A stretch of 64,000 bases of DNA from DASRDB01 sp035652815 (GTDB lineage Bacteria; Chloroflexota; Ktedonobacteria; Ktedonobacterales; Ktedonobacteraceae). The notes under the pieces were generated by a model that was not told where the DNA came from, searched no databases, and saw only the letters and a program-made list of their open reading frames with translations. The stretch covers positions 100,851 to 164,850 of the forward strand of contig DASRDB010000017.1 in assembly GCA_035652815.1 (NCBI GenBank), read 5' to 3'. The position numbers and the translations under genes are program-made. Below, piece by piece: positions 7,918 through 15,156 of this stretch; position 1 is the first letter of the stretch, and every line of letters begins with the position of its first letter.

Positions 7918-9327
7918 TTACTTCGCCCTTACCATTTTCAACAATTGTCTGAAGCCAGGTCGCTGCCCGTACATCAAAACGCCGTAGCGATAAATGCGCG
8001 CCGAAAGCATGACACAGACAAAAATCGTCACAAGCAACAACACAATCGTCACAACTACCTCCCACCAGGCAACTGCACCCAGCGCAAGGCGTATCAGCAT
8101 CACCATAGGCATCCAGAAAGGAATATACGAGAACACCTTTGTTGATGTCGCATTAGGATTAAATGCCCCCATGTAGACCGGCACAAAGCTCAAGATTAAT
8201 ATCAGTAAGGGAACCTGAATCGCGCTCTGCACCTCATCTTGCCGCTTAACCATTGCGCCCAATCCGGCAAACAGGGTCGCATACAGAAAGAAAGCCAGCA
8301 GAAAATAGACCAGAAAGAGGAGATAGAACGGCAGGGAAATGGCGATGAGATACTGACCAATCCCTCCCGCACTCGCTCCGAACAGCGCCGCCTGTATAGG
8401 AGTTTGCAGCAGTTGCGCGCCCACGCCAACTACTACCAGGCACACCATCTGTGAGAGTCCCGCCGCGCCAATGCCCAGGATCTTCCCGACCATTAATTGA
8501 AAAGGAGTCGCCGCGTTCACAAGAATTTCCATCACCCGGCTGCTTTTCTCTTCCGCGACTCCCTGCGCAACGATACCTGCATACCCCGTCACCGCATAGA
8601 AGAGCAGGTAAACTCCGACAAAGGCAAGGATAAAGTCTGCGGCGATTTCGCTACTTGGCTTCGTATTCTGGCTCTGCTGAGAATAGTCAACCGTCAAATC
8701 AGGGGGAGCAAACAAACGGCGTGTTTGCAGTAGTGTCAATCCCAGGCGATGCGCGTTGTCGAGCAAGTTAAGTTGTTGCGTCAGCGTCTGGATGGTAGAC
8801 AGGTTGGAGTCGTTGCTCGGACTGCCATTGCTATAATACGTGAAGTGTAAGTCCTGGTTTGGTGAGCGATCTACTACTAGCAGCATATCCAATTTGCCAG
8901 CTTTGACCTGACTTTGCAAGCTGGCAGCCTCATTGGTAGTCGAGACACGCAAAGCAAAGGAAGGTGGACTGTTTGTATTCGTCCCATTCAGCGTAGTATT
9001 AATATAACTGGTCAACGCACTGTTATCCAGGCCTGCAACGGTTCCGGCGTGGTTCACCACGACTATACTGGTTTGTGAAGGGGAGCGCGAAGCGAAAAAC
9101 TGCACTATTGTCGGGACAAAAGCGGCCAGAAACACAATCAGCAGCAGGATAATGCTGGCAATGAGAAAACTGCGCTGGGTCACGCGATTTTTGTACTCGC
9201 GCCCTATAATGAGACGAATATTGCGCCAGTTATTTGCTTTCGCTGCCTCGCCCCTACTGACGATAACGGCGTCATGCTCCTGTACTGGCTGCGCCTGTTC
9301 CTGCGTCTGAGCAGTTTTCTTTGCCAT
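7918..9327 (-). CDS. ABC-2 type exporter permease (NatB/YhaP-like)
   Basis: A 469-residue membrane subunit of a NatAB-like exporter. After a soluble N-terminus there is one membrane segment (about 53-75), a large extracytoplasmic domain (about 76-225) and then five or six membrane segments from about 230 to 445. The cytoplasmic amphipathic motif GVAEEKSSRVMEILVNAATPFQLMVGKILGIG is diagnostic for this ABC-2 subfamily. The gene follows the ATPase gene with a 17-nt gap and the two form one transporter. Related systems export Na+ or toxic peptides and antibiotics; the cargo here is unknown. Confidence 0.85.
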   Translation of the reverse strand: MAKKTAQTQEQAQPVQEHDAVIVSRGEAAKANNWRNIRLIIGREYKNRVTQRSFLIASIILLLIVFLAAFVPTIVQFFASRSPSQTSIVVVNHAGTVAGLDNSALTSYINTTLNGTNTNSPPSFALRVSTTNEAASLQSQVKAGKLDMLLVVDRSPNQDLHFTYYSNGSPSNDSNLSTIQTLTQQLNLLDNAHRLGLTLLQTRRLFAPPDLTVDYSQQSQNTKPSSEIAADFILAFVGVYLLFYAVTGYAGIVAQGVAEEKSSRVMEILVNAATPFQLMVGKILGIGAAGLSQMVCLVVVGVGAQLLQTPIQAALFGASAGGIGQYLIAISLPFYLLFLVYFLLAFFLYATLFAGLGAMVKRQDEVQSAIQVPLLILILSFVPVYMGAFNPNATSTKVFSYIPFWMPMVMLIRLALGAVAWWEVVVTIVLLLVTIFVCVMLSARIYRYGVLMYGQRPGFRQLLKMVRAK

Positions 9328-9344
9328 CGTTTCGCTCCTATTTT

Positions 9345-10274
9345 CTATGCCGACACCACAGATGGAGTATCGGGCGTCGAGCCGACCAGCTCAATGAAAA
9401 TATCGGTCAGCGACGGCTCAACAATCTCGAAAAGGCTGATGATCCCGCCATGTTGCAGCGCCGCTTCCACAATCAGGTTAGGATTGAGACCCGCCTGGAA
9501 CTGCATTTCAATATAGTCCTGTCGGCGTTTGATGACCTGCACTCCTTCCAGACTATCAAGAAAAGCAGCCTCAGGGTCGTTATCGAGCCTGAGATGCGCC
9601 AGATTGCGACCATGTTGCCGCTTGATATCGCGCACGCTCCCCTGCGCAACCGATTGTCCCTTATCGATAATCACAATGTCCTCGCACAGCTCCTCAACCT
9701 GCTCCAACTGGTGTGTGGAAAAGATGATCGTCTTGCCGCGCCGGTGCATCTCTAAAAACGCCTCTTTGAGAACACTGGCATTGACCGGATCGAGGCCACT
9801 AAATGGTTCGTCCATAATCAGGATGTCTGGATCATGCAGGATAGCAGCCAGGAACTGTACCTTTTGCTGGTTGCCTTTGGAGAGTTCTTCCACTTTTCTC
9901 CTGCGGTTCGCATTGATCTGAAAACGCTCAAGCCACTCATCCAGCGCTTTCCTGGCATCTTGCTTCGAGACACCATTCAGGCGCGCCAGAAACAGCAACT
10001 GCTCATCTACGCGCATTTTCGGATAGAGTCCGCGCTCTTCGGGCAGATAGCCCCATTTTCTGCGCGGCACCTGGCTAACATCACTGCCATTCCAGGTGAT
10101 AGTGCCGTTATCAGGACGCAAAATATCCAGAATCATACGCATCGTGGTCGTTTTTCCCGCGCCATTTGCTCCCAGAAAGCCAAAAAGCGCCCCCTCCTCA
10201 ACTTCCATAGAGAGGTCCTTAATTGCCTGTAACTGACCAAACCATTTATTGACATGCTCAACACGCAGACTCAT
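9345..10274 (-). CDS. ABC transporter ATP-binding protein (NatA/YhaQ-like)
   Basis: A 309-residue ATPase partner of the downstream permease. Walker A is GANGAGKTT (residues 35-43), the Q-loop lies near YLPEERGLYPKM, the signature is LSKGNQQ (about 139), Walker B is ILIMDEP followed by FSGLDPVNA, and the H-loop is IIFSTHQLEQ. The C-terminal 90 residues form the DUF4162-type extension found in NatA-like proteins. The LSKGNQQ signature and YLPEERGLY motif are typical of the subfamily. The gene is the first of a two-gene operon. Confidence 0.9.
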   Translation of the reverse strand: MSLRVEHVNKWFGQLQAIKDLSMEVEEGALFGFLGANGAGKTTTMRMILDILRPDNGTITWNGSDVSQVPRRKWGYLPEERGLYPKMRVDEQLLFLARLNGVSKQDARKALDEWLERFQINANRRRKVEELSKGNQQKVQFLAAILHDPDILIMDEPFSGLDPVNASVLKEAFLEMHRRGKTIIFSTHQLEQVEELCEDIVIIDKGQSVAQGSVRDIKRQHGRNLAHLRLDNDPEAAFLDSLEGVQVIKRRQDYIEMQFQAGLNPNLIVEAALQHGGIISLFEIVEPSLTDIFIELVGSTPDTPSVVSA

Positions 10275-10391
10275 AGCGTTCCCTTTCCAGCTTGAGAGAG
10301 AATGATTTAGAGAGGTATTGCATAAGATTTCCTTTCATATGTTTGCCTGGCTCACCCATTTTGTTTTTATTGCTATATGCTAATTACCTAT

Positions 10392-10406
10392 ATAACATAT
10401 TGTTAT
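10392..10406. promoter_or_regulatory. Operator-like inverted repeat upstream of the ABC exporter
   Basis: ATAACA-TAT-TGTTAT is a 6-3-6 inverted repeat in AT-rich DNA about 120 nt upstream of the exporter operon start. It could bind a repressor, as in antibiotic-responsive NatAB-like systems. The evidence is symmetry and position only. Confidence 0.25.
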
Positions 10407-10482
10407 CTCTTTGTCCAGGTAATATACAGGCTAAAACATTTTATTCGAGGATATTGTACCTATCTGGCCCATTTCAAAATGT

Positions 10483-10506
10483 TGAGGCAACGAGAAATAC
10501 GCCTCA
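10483..10506 (-). terminator. Possible terminator of the crcB operon
   Basis: A short hairpin, TGAGGC paired with GCCTCA around a 12-nt loop, about 40 nt past the stop of the last crcB gene. On the minus strand it is followed by ACATTTTG. The stem is short, so this is weak. Confidence 0.3.
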
Positions 10507-10546
10507 TCATCAGGTCTCATACAGCTTGAACGAGGCTCATTACTCA

Positions 10547-11059
10547 TCAAGATCGGCCCTTGAACCTCGCTATCCGCTCTTCTTCCTGATCCTTCTGGTT
10601 TCCAGGAAGCTTAAGTACTGGCAATTTGCCGGTCTTCTCTCGCCTTGCGGCACGAATAATTTTATGCCCCAGCCAGTCGCCAAGCAGCACAGCCAGAACT
10701 CCGCCGATAAGACTAAGTACCACATATAACAGTGCCAGCAACCAGCTTCCATGCGCGAACAGCAGCACATCGCCAAGCGCCATGCTGCTGAACGTGGTAT
10801 AGGCTCCCAGAAAACCTATATTGATAAACAGGCGGCGTGTGGGGCCAACGAGAAACGTTGCATCCGCCAGCACCGTTACTAACGCCAGGATAAGCGCGCC
10901 AGTAATATTGATGAAGAGAATATCGAAAGGAAAGTTTTTTCCGAGCCAGCTTTGAATCAGCGTGCTGAGCAAGTAGCGCATAAGCGTACCAAAAAATCCG
11001 CCAAAGAAGACCGCCATCACACGGCGTCGTAAAGATAATGTACGCGCCATCAGAGCCAC
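10547..11059 (-). CDS. crcB: Fluoride channel CrcB/Fluc, second paralogue
   Basis: A 170-residue Fluc-type fluoride channel with four membrane segments (about 12-32, 47-66, 81-100 and 108-133). Conserved features are FFGTLMRYLLS, the INITG turn and the pore motif GFLGAYTTFSSMALGD. Its start overlaps the end of the preceding crcB by 10 nt, so the two are translationally coupled. A pair of divergent crcB genes usually means a heterodimeric dual-topology channel. The C-terminal 35 residues are charged and longer than usual. It is the last gene of the riboswitch-controlled operon. Confidence 0.9.
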   Translation of the reverse strand: MALMARTLSLRRRVMAVFFGGFFGTLMRYLLSTLIQSWLGKNFPFDILFINITGALILALVTVLADATFLVGPTRRLFINIGFLGAYTTFSSMALGDVLLFAHGSWLLALLYVVLSLIGGVLAVLLGDWLGHKIIRAARREKTGKLPVLKLPGNQKDQEEERIARFKGRS

Positions 11060-11436
11060 TCCCCTAACACCATACCGAGCGCAGCAGCACTATAACCGAT
11101 AAGCACAGAACCGCCAAGATAGATCATACTTCTCCTTGAACTTCCTCCCCGCGCCAACTGCACCCCTTCCCAACTCATCGTGCTGAAGGTGGTATATCCT
11201 CCGAGAAAGCCCGTTGCCAGCACCAGTTGCACTGCGGGCGAAATCAACTTGCGACTCGTCACGCCAAACAGCAATCCAATCACAAATGCGCCCGAAACAT
11301 TGATGAGAAATGTTCCAAAAGGAAACTGCGAGCTGGCGCGTTCGGCTACATAACGGCCCAGAAAATACCGTGATACAGCACCAAGCGCACCAGCAATACC
11401 TACGAGACAGGCTAAACCTAACGAAGTAAACGTCAT
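11050..11436 (-). CDS. crcB: Fluoride channel CrcB/Fluc, first paralogue
   Basis: A 128-residue Fluc channel of normal family length that exports F- passively across the membrane. Landmarks are GALGAVSRYFLGRYVAE, FPFGTFLINVSGAFVIGLLFG (pore-lining Asn) and GFLGGYTTFSTMSWEG (the Phe/Thr/Ser pore track). The ATG overlaps the stop of the DUF190 gene upstream by 4 nt. Together with the next gene it probably forms a hetero-oligomeric channel. Confidence 0.92.
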   Translation of the reverse strand: MTFTSLGLACLVGIAGALGAVSRYFLGRYVAERASSQFPFGTFLINVSGAFVIGLLFGVTSRKLISPAVQLVLATGFLGGYTTFSTMSWEGVQLARGGSSRRSMIYLGGSVLIGYSAAALGMVLGEWL

Positions 11437-11762
11437 GCCCTGCTCCCGTTATAGACAATCTCTACCGGCTCAAGCGTAATCGTTCCCTGCTGCACTAACT
11501 CATCAAGCAAGGGCAGAAAGCTATGCACGCGCTCCTCGCTCTCCACAATTTCAATGAGAATAGGTAAATTTTCCGAGATATCAGGTAGCCGCTCAGTTGA
11601 TAGATGATGCTGCGGGCCAAAGCCCTCTATTCCCCTCAGCACCGTCGCGCCTCTCATTTCATGCTGTTGGGCAAGTTCAAGAATAGCCCGGTAAAGCGGT
11701 TTGTCCTGCCATTCTTGCATTTCTCCAATATAGATCCGTAACAGTTTCCCCGGTTCTGACAT
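11433..11762 (-). CDS. DUF190 family protein
   Basis: A 109-residue single-domain DUF190 (COG1993) protein with a PII-like alpha/beta fold: LLRIYIGEMQEWQDKPLYRAIL, then the conserved GATVLRGIEGFG and LPILIEIVESEERV. The ribosome site is AGGAAAC. It lies between a DUF190-CBS fusion and crcB with tight spacing. DUF190 genes are often next to crcB; a regulatory or accessory role for the channel is inferred, not shown. Confidence 0.85.
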   Translation of the reverse strand: MSEPGKLLRIYIGEMQEWQDKPLYRAILELAQQHEMRGATVLRGIEGFGPQHHLSTERLPDISENLPILIEIVESEERVHSFLPLLDELVQQGTITLEPVEIVYNGSRA

Positions 11763-11769
11763 ATGTTTC

Positions 11770-13125
11770 CTACGATTCCTCTAATAAGATGCGCAGGAGA
11801 TCAGTTCTCCCAACGATTCCTTGCAGGCGCTTTTGTTCATCGACAACTGGCAGCACCTTGCGCCCCGTACTAATCATCCGCTCAATCGTTTCCTGTACTG
11901 TCGTCGTCTCTGAAACCATAATCACGTCCCGATTCATGATATCGGCAGCTACGCGCGCCTTTCCCGTGTGTGTTTGTAAAGCTCCTGTCGGCACATGCCC
12001 CGGTTTGCCTCGCGCCCAGTTACTTAACATCTGTAGTAACCCAGGACGGGCCTCTGCCTGCATCTGAGCCAGGATATCCACATCGCTGATAATTCCAGCC
12101 ACCCGCCCCTCGGCGTCAACCACTACCACACGCTTCAATGGCGAAACCAGCAGCGCATCAATGACATCTCCCAACAAAGCCTCGCTGCTGACCGTTGCTA
12201 CATCTGGATTGAGGTACTGCCCAACTGGCTGCTGCTGCGGTGGAAGATTGTTTAATGGCGCGGAACGTCGTAGCGGCTGCGTTCCTCTACTCTCCTGGCT
12301 ACTGATAAGCGGGCTGGTGACAATCAGCTGCAACAGGTCTGCCCTTGTGACCATTCCTCGAAGCGTGCCATCGGACTCCACCACCGGTAAACGGCGCAAA
12401 CCTGTTTCAAGCATGATCTGGGCCGCCTCCTTTACCTGCATGGTCGGCTCCACAGTACGCACCTGTGTATTCATCACATCCTGGGCCGTCAAATCGCTCT
12501 GTTTGCCCTGTTCGAGGGGAGTCTCTACTGCCCGAGCTGTCGAACTATCCAGTTCGCGGGCGGTACGTAGCAATCCTCGTCGCATAGGCAGTACCCCGGC
12601 GCGAATCAGATCTCCGGTGCTAATCAAGCCTTTCAAATGTTGCTGGCTATCCACTACTGGCAACGCTCGAAATGGAGCATCTAACAGCAAATCAACCACT
12701 GTCGCAACAGGCGTATCCAGTTCAACTGTAGTGAGTGAGGTCTCCATCACCTGCTGCACCGTCAGCTTCGATGATAGACCTCTTGGCCGCGCGTGCGTGT
12801 ATTTCAAAACCTCGACCTCCTGCGTGGTCATTAAGCCACCGCTCAACATCTCCTGCAAGCGCGGCAGCAGGCGTTGTATGCGATACGGCGCATCGACTAC
12901 CGAAATCACAATCGGCGCATCGGACGACCAGCGCCACCCTCCTTCCTCGTGCAAACGCGCACCCGCGCCATATCCGGCCACCGCTCGTGTCACCGTAGCT
13001 CCCGCGCATCCCGCGTCACGAAGAAGTTGAACTATCGCTACATACAGCGGTGTTCCATGCCATTGATCTGCTTCACCGATGTAGATGGTCAGAGCCATCG
13101 CCTTGCCTTTCCTCAGCAAGCTCAT
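11770..13125 (-). CDS. DUF190-CBS4 fusion protein
   Basis: A 451-residue soluble protein with an N-terminal DUF190 domain (about 10-105: IYIGEADQWHGTPLYVAIV, GATVTRAVAGYG, PIVISVVDAPYRI) followed by four CBS motifs, i.e. two Bateman modules. The CBS units begin VQQVMETSLTTVE, AQDVMNTQVRTVE, VGQYLNPDVATVS and AADIMNRDVIMVS. CBS pairs typically bind adenine nucleotides. It is the first gene of the fluoride operon, so a nucleotide-responsive role in fluoride export or the fluoride stress response is a reasonable inference. The ATG at 13125 has a GGAGGG ribosome site; an alternative in-frame ATG at 13098 starts nearer the domain. Confidence 0.88.
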   Translation of the reverse strand: MSLLRKGKAMALTIYIGEADQWHGTPLYVAIVQLLRDAGCAGATVTRAVAGYGAGARLHEEGGWRWSSDAPIVISVVDAPYRIQRLLPRLQEMLSGGLMTTQEVEVLKYTHARPRGLSSKLTVQQVMETSLTTVELDTPVATVVDLLLDAPFRALPVVDSQQHLKGLISTGDLIRAGVLPMRRGLLRTARELDSSTARAVETPLEQGKQSDLTAQDVMNTQVRTVEPTMQVKEAAQIMLETGLRRLPVVESDGTLRGMVTRADLLQLIVTSPLISSQESRGTQPLRRSAPLNNLPPQQQPVGQYLNPDVATVSSEALLGDVIDALLVSPLKRVVVVDAEGRVAGIISDVDILAQMQAEARPGLLQMLSNWARGKPGHVPTGALQTHTGKARVAADIMNRDVIMVSETTTVQETIERMISTGRKVLPVVDEQKRLQGIVGRTDLLRILLEES

Positions 13126-13324
13126 CGTGCATCCCTCCTCGTTGAATTATGCTGGCAATACTATAGCACAAGCGTTTACAACGCGAAGGCCCATCGATTC
13201 GCCTGCTTACCTGCTTGAATCAGACAAAACACAAACGCCTCTCCTACAGACAGAAAGAGTTGTTCTGCAAGAGAAGCGCTTCTATGCTTCCACCCCGCAT
13301 ATTTCTTGCTCAGGGAAGAAGTAT

Positions 13325-13372
13325 AAAAAAAACTTCTAACGACCAACCCGCTCTGTAGTTGGATGTTAGAAG
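13325..13372 (-). terminator. Terminator of the fluoride riboswitch
   Basis: On the minus strand CTTCTAAC (13372-13365) pairs with GTTAGAAG (13340-13333), with an inner CCAAC/GTTGG stem, and is followed by eight T residues (13332-13325). Its 5' arm overlaps the 3' pseudoknot strand of the aptamer, so ligand binding and terminator formation are mutually exclusive. Confidence 0.88.
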
Positions 13373-13411
13373 CTATCAGCCTTGCGGCATTACGCGAGCC
13401 TCATCGCGGTT
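13365..13411 (-). promoter_or_regulatory. Fluoride riboswitch (crcB motif) aptamer
   Basis: Reading on the minus strand from 13410: stem 1 CGCG-AUGAGGCU-CGCG, joining UAAU, stem 2 GCC-GCAA-GGC, then UGAUAGCUUCUAAC. The loop-1 segment GAGGCU can pair with the 3' segment AGCUUC, the conserved pseudoknot, and the GAUG and CUGAU positions match the crcB motif consensus. The downstream gene order is DUF190-CBS, DUF190, crcB, crcB. A covariance-model hit for the crcB motif would confirm it. Confidence 0.88.
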
Positions 13412-13423
13412 CCTGTTGCTCTA

Positions 13424-13453
13424 AGTATACTAGAGGCAAACAAAGCCAGTCAA
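13424..13453 (-). promoter_or_regulatory. Promoter of the fluoride operon
   Basis: Minus-strand TTGACT (13453-13448), an 18-nt spacer and TATACT (13429-13424). The predicted start, near 13417, is just upstream of the aptamer. Confidence 0.75.
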
Positions 13454-13484
13454 GGGTACTCGCAAATTACAACAAGCATAAACC

Positions 13485-13513
13485 TTGCCTTTTTCCACCC
13501 TTTCAGGTACACT
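13485..13513 (+). promoter_or_regulatory. Promoter of the SWIM-MoxR-VWA operon
   Basis: TTGCCT (13485-13490), a 17-nt spacer and TACACT (13508-13513), divergent from the fluoride promoter. The surrounding sequence, from CCTTGC through CAGGTA-ACT to AATACCGCTAG, is nearly repeated upstream of the amide-ligase operon (minus strand, 42029-41980), which supports it as a functional unit. Confidence 0.65.
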
Positions 13514-13516
13514 ATT

Positions 13517-13651
13517 AATACCGCTAGTCTGCTAGCAGTCAAATTCGTCCTCGTCTCATTCTCACAATGTATAGCAGGAACGGTCCTTTCCTTTCACTCG
13601 ACAACAAGGCTGTTGCAAAACCCCGGCACAAGTGGCACAAATGGCACAATC
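13517..13651 (+). promoter_or_regulatory. Leader module shared with the amide-ligase operon, copy 1
   Basis: Just after the -10 box is AATACCGCTAG-TCT-GCTAGCA, a repeated/palindromic GCTAG element at a typical operator position. About 110 nt further on are three tandem 9-bp units of the form GGCACAANN (13625-13651), with another single GGCACAAA at 13705. The same two elements occur in the same order in the leader at 41804-41994 (minus strand). The leader to the SWIM start codon is about 315 nt. Confidence 0.6.
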
Positions 13652-13833
13652 TACTTTCAACAGCCTCCACAGGCCAGACGGCTACACCCGCTCACCACTT
13701 ATATGGCACAAAGAACGAAAGCAATAACACAATCAAAGTACTTCCGTCCTTTTCGCTTGCCACCCATTACCGCCTCTGCCATACTGCAAAAGAATTAGCT
13801 ACCAGACGACAAATCCACCAGAGAGGTCGTACA

Positions 13834-15156
13834 TTGAGCATACAGTTGACGAGTACGCAGGTACTGGCGATGGCCCCTGACGCCAGTTCTGCCTCAGCCG
13901 CCAAAAAGACCGCCAACCTCAAACACTGGTCACAGATAGGGAGCAATGCCGGGGCCCTATGGGGTATCTGCCAGGGCAGCGCATCCTACCAGGTCAAGGT
14001 TGATCTCACCTCGTTGAAAGCAACCTGCACCTGCCCAAGCCGCAAACTTCCCTGCAAGCACAGCCTCGCGCTGCTCCTTCTGGCCGCCACCGAACCCGAC
14101 GCTCTACCAGAAAGCGAACCTCCTATGTGGGTAGCAAGTTGGCTCCAGAAAAGACAGGCCGACAGCAAACTCACGAAAACAGATCAGCCTTCTAGCCCAA
14201 GCTCTCAGACCGCCCAGGCTAAACGAACAGAAAAACGTCAGGCGCTTGTTAGCAAAGGTCTTGATAGTCTCGATCTCTGGCTGCATGATCTTGTGCGCAA
14301 CGGGTTGGCAAGCGTACAGACCCAACCAGCCTCGTTCTGGGAAAGCCGCGCCGCGCAGATGATCGACGCGCAGGCACCCGGTATTGCCAACCGCCTGCGC
14401 AACCTCGCCGCCATTCCTAACGCCTCGCGCAACTGGCCGGAAAAGCTGCTTTTCCAGCTTGGCCTCCTGGCAATGCTCACCCATGCCTATCGCCGCATTG
14501 ACCAGCTCGATTCCGCTCTACAAGACGATGTACGACAGATGATCGGCTGGAATCTCAGCCAGGAAGAGGTCGCGGAACGAGGTCAGACCGTCACCGACGA
14601 ATGGCTTATCCTGGGTCAAATGGTAGTCGATGAAGACCGTCTGCGCGTGCAACGAACCTGGTTGCTCGGCAAAGAAAGCAAGCGTTCAGCTCTGTTATTG
14701 CAATTCTCCGCCGCAGGTACACCTTTCCCTGAAATTTACCCCCTCGGCACTGCACAAAAAGCTGAACTCCTCTTTTGGCCCGGCGCATACCCCCAACGCG
14801 CTCGCATCATCTCAAGGCAGGGAGAAGCAATACCTATCACAACCTCCCTCCCAGGCGAAGAAGCCATAGATAACGTTCTAGCAAAGGTAGCCTCTACACT
14901 GGCTCGCCAACCCTGGCTCGAGCGTTTCCTTTGTGTCCTTCACAATGCCACACCCATTTTGCACAACGATTCCTGGTATGTTCGGGACAGCGCAGGCAAG
15001 GCGCTTCCCCTGGCAAAAGGCGACTACTGGCAGATGCTTGCCCTCTCGGGAGGCCATCCCATAGATCTCGCGGGCGAATGGAACGGAGAAAACGTGCTTC
15101 CACTCGGCATGCTATCCAACCAGACCTACTACTTACTGGGGAGGGCGCTGCAATGA
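13834..15156 (+). CDS. SWIM zinc-finger protein
   Basis: First gene of a five-gene operon. The 440-residue protein has an N-terminal STQVLAMAPDASSASAAKK typical of this SWIM family, then the zinc motif CTCPSRKLPCKH (CxC-x6-CxH) at about residues 64-75. SWIM domains bind nucleic acid or protein. The rest (about 90-440) is helical with no recognised enzyme motif. An upstream ATG at 13567 would add 89 residues of non-homologous leader; the TTG at 13834 with AGAGAGG 7 nt upstream matches the usual family start, so I use it. The stop overlaps the next ATG by 4 nt. Confidence 0.85.
   Translation: MSIQLTSTQVLAMAPDASSASAAKKTANLKHWSQIGSNAGALWGICQGSASYQVKVDLTSLKATCTCPSRKLPCKHSLALLLLAATEPDALPESEPPMWVASWLQKRQADSKLTKTDQPSSPSSQTAQAKRTEKRQALVSKGLDSLDLWLHDLVRNGLASVQTQPASFWESRAAQMIDAQAPGIANRLRNLAAIPNASRNWPEKLLFQLGLLAMLTHAYRRIDQLDSALQDDVRQMIGWNLSQEEVAERGQTVTDEWLILGQMVVDEDRLRVQRTWLLGKESKRSALLLQFSAAGTPFPEIYPLGTAQKAELLFWPGAYPQRARIISRQGEAIPITTSLPGEEAIDNVLAKVASTLARQPWLERFLCVLHNATPILHNDSWYVRDSAGKALPLAKGDYWQMLALSGGHPIDLAGEWNGENVLPLGMLSNQTYYLLGRALQ

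Noticed and set aside
13625..13651. Sigma-54 promoter (TGGCAC element)
   Set aside because: The TGGCAC units repeat every 9 bp and no TTGCA-type -12 element is found at the required spacing.
14931..15152. Upstream extension of the DUF5691 gene
   Set aside because: It lies out of frame within the SWIM gene; the ATG at 15153 overlaps the SWIM stop as in the other junctions of the operon.
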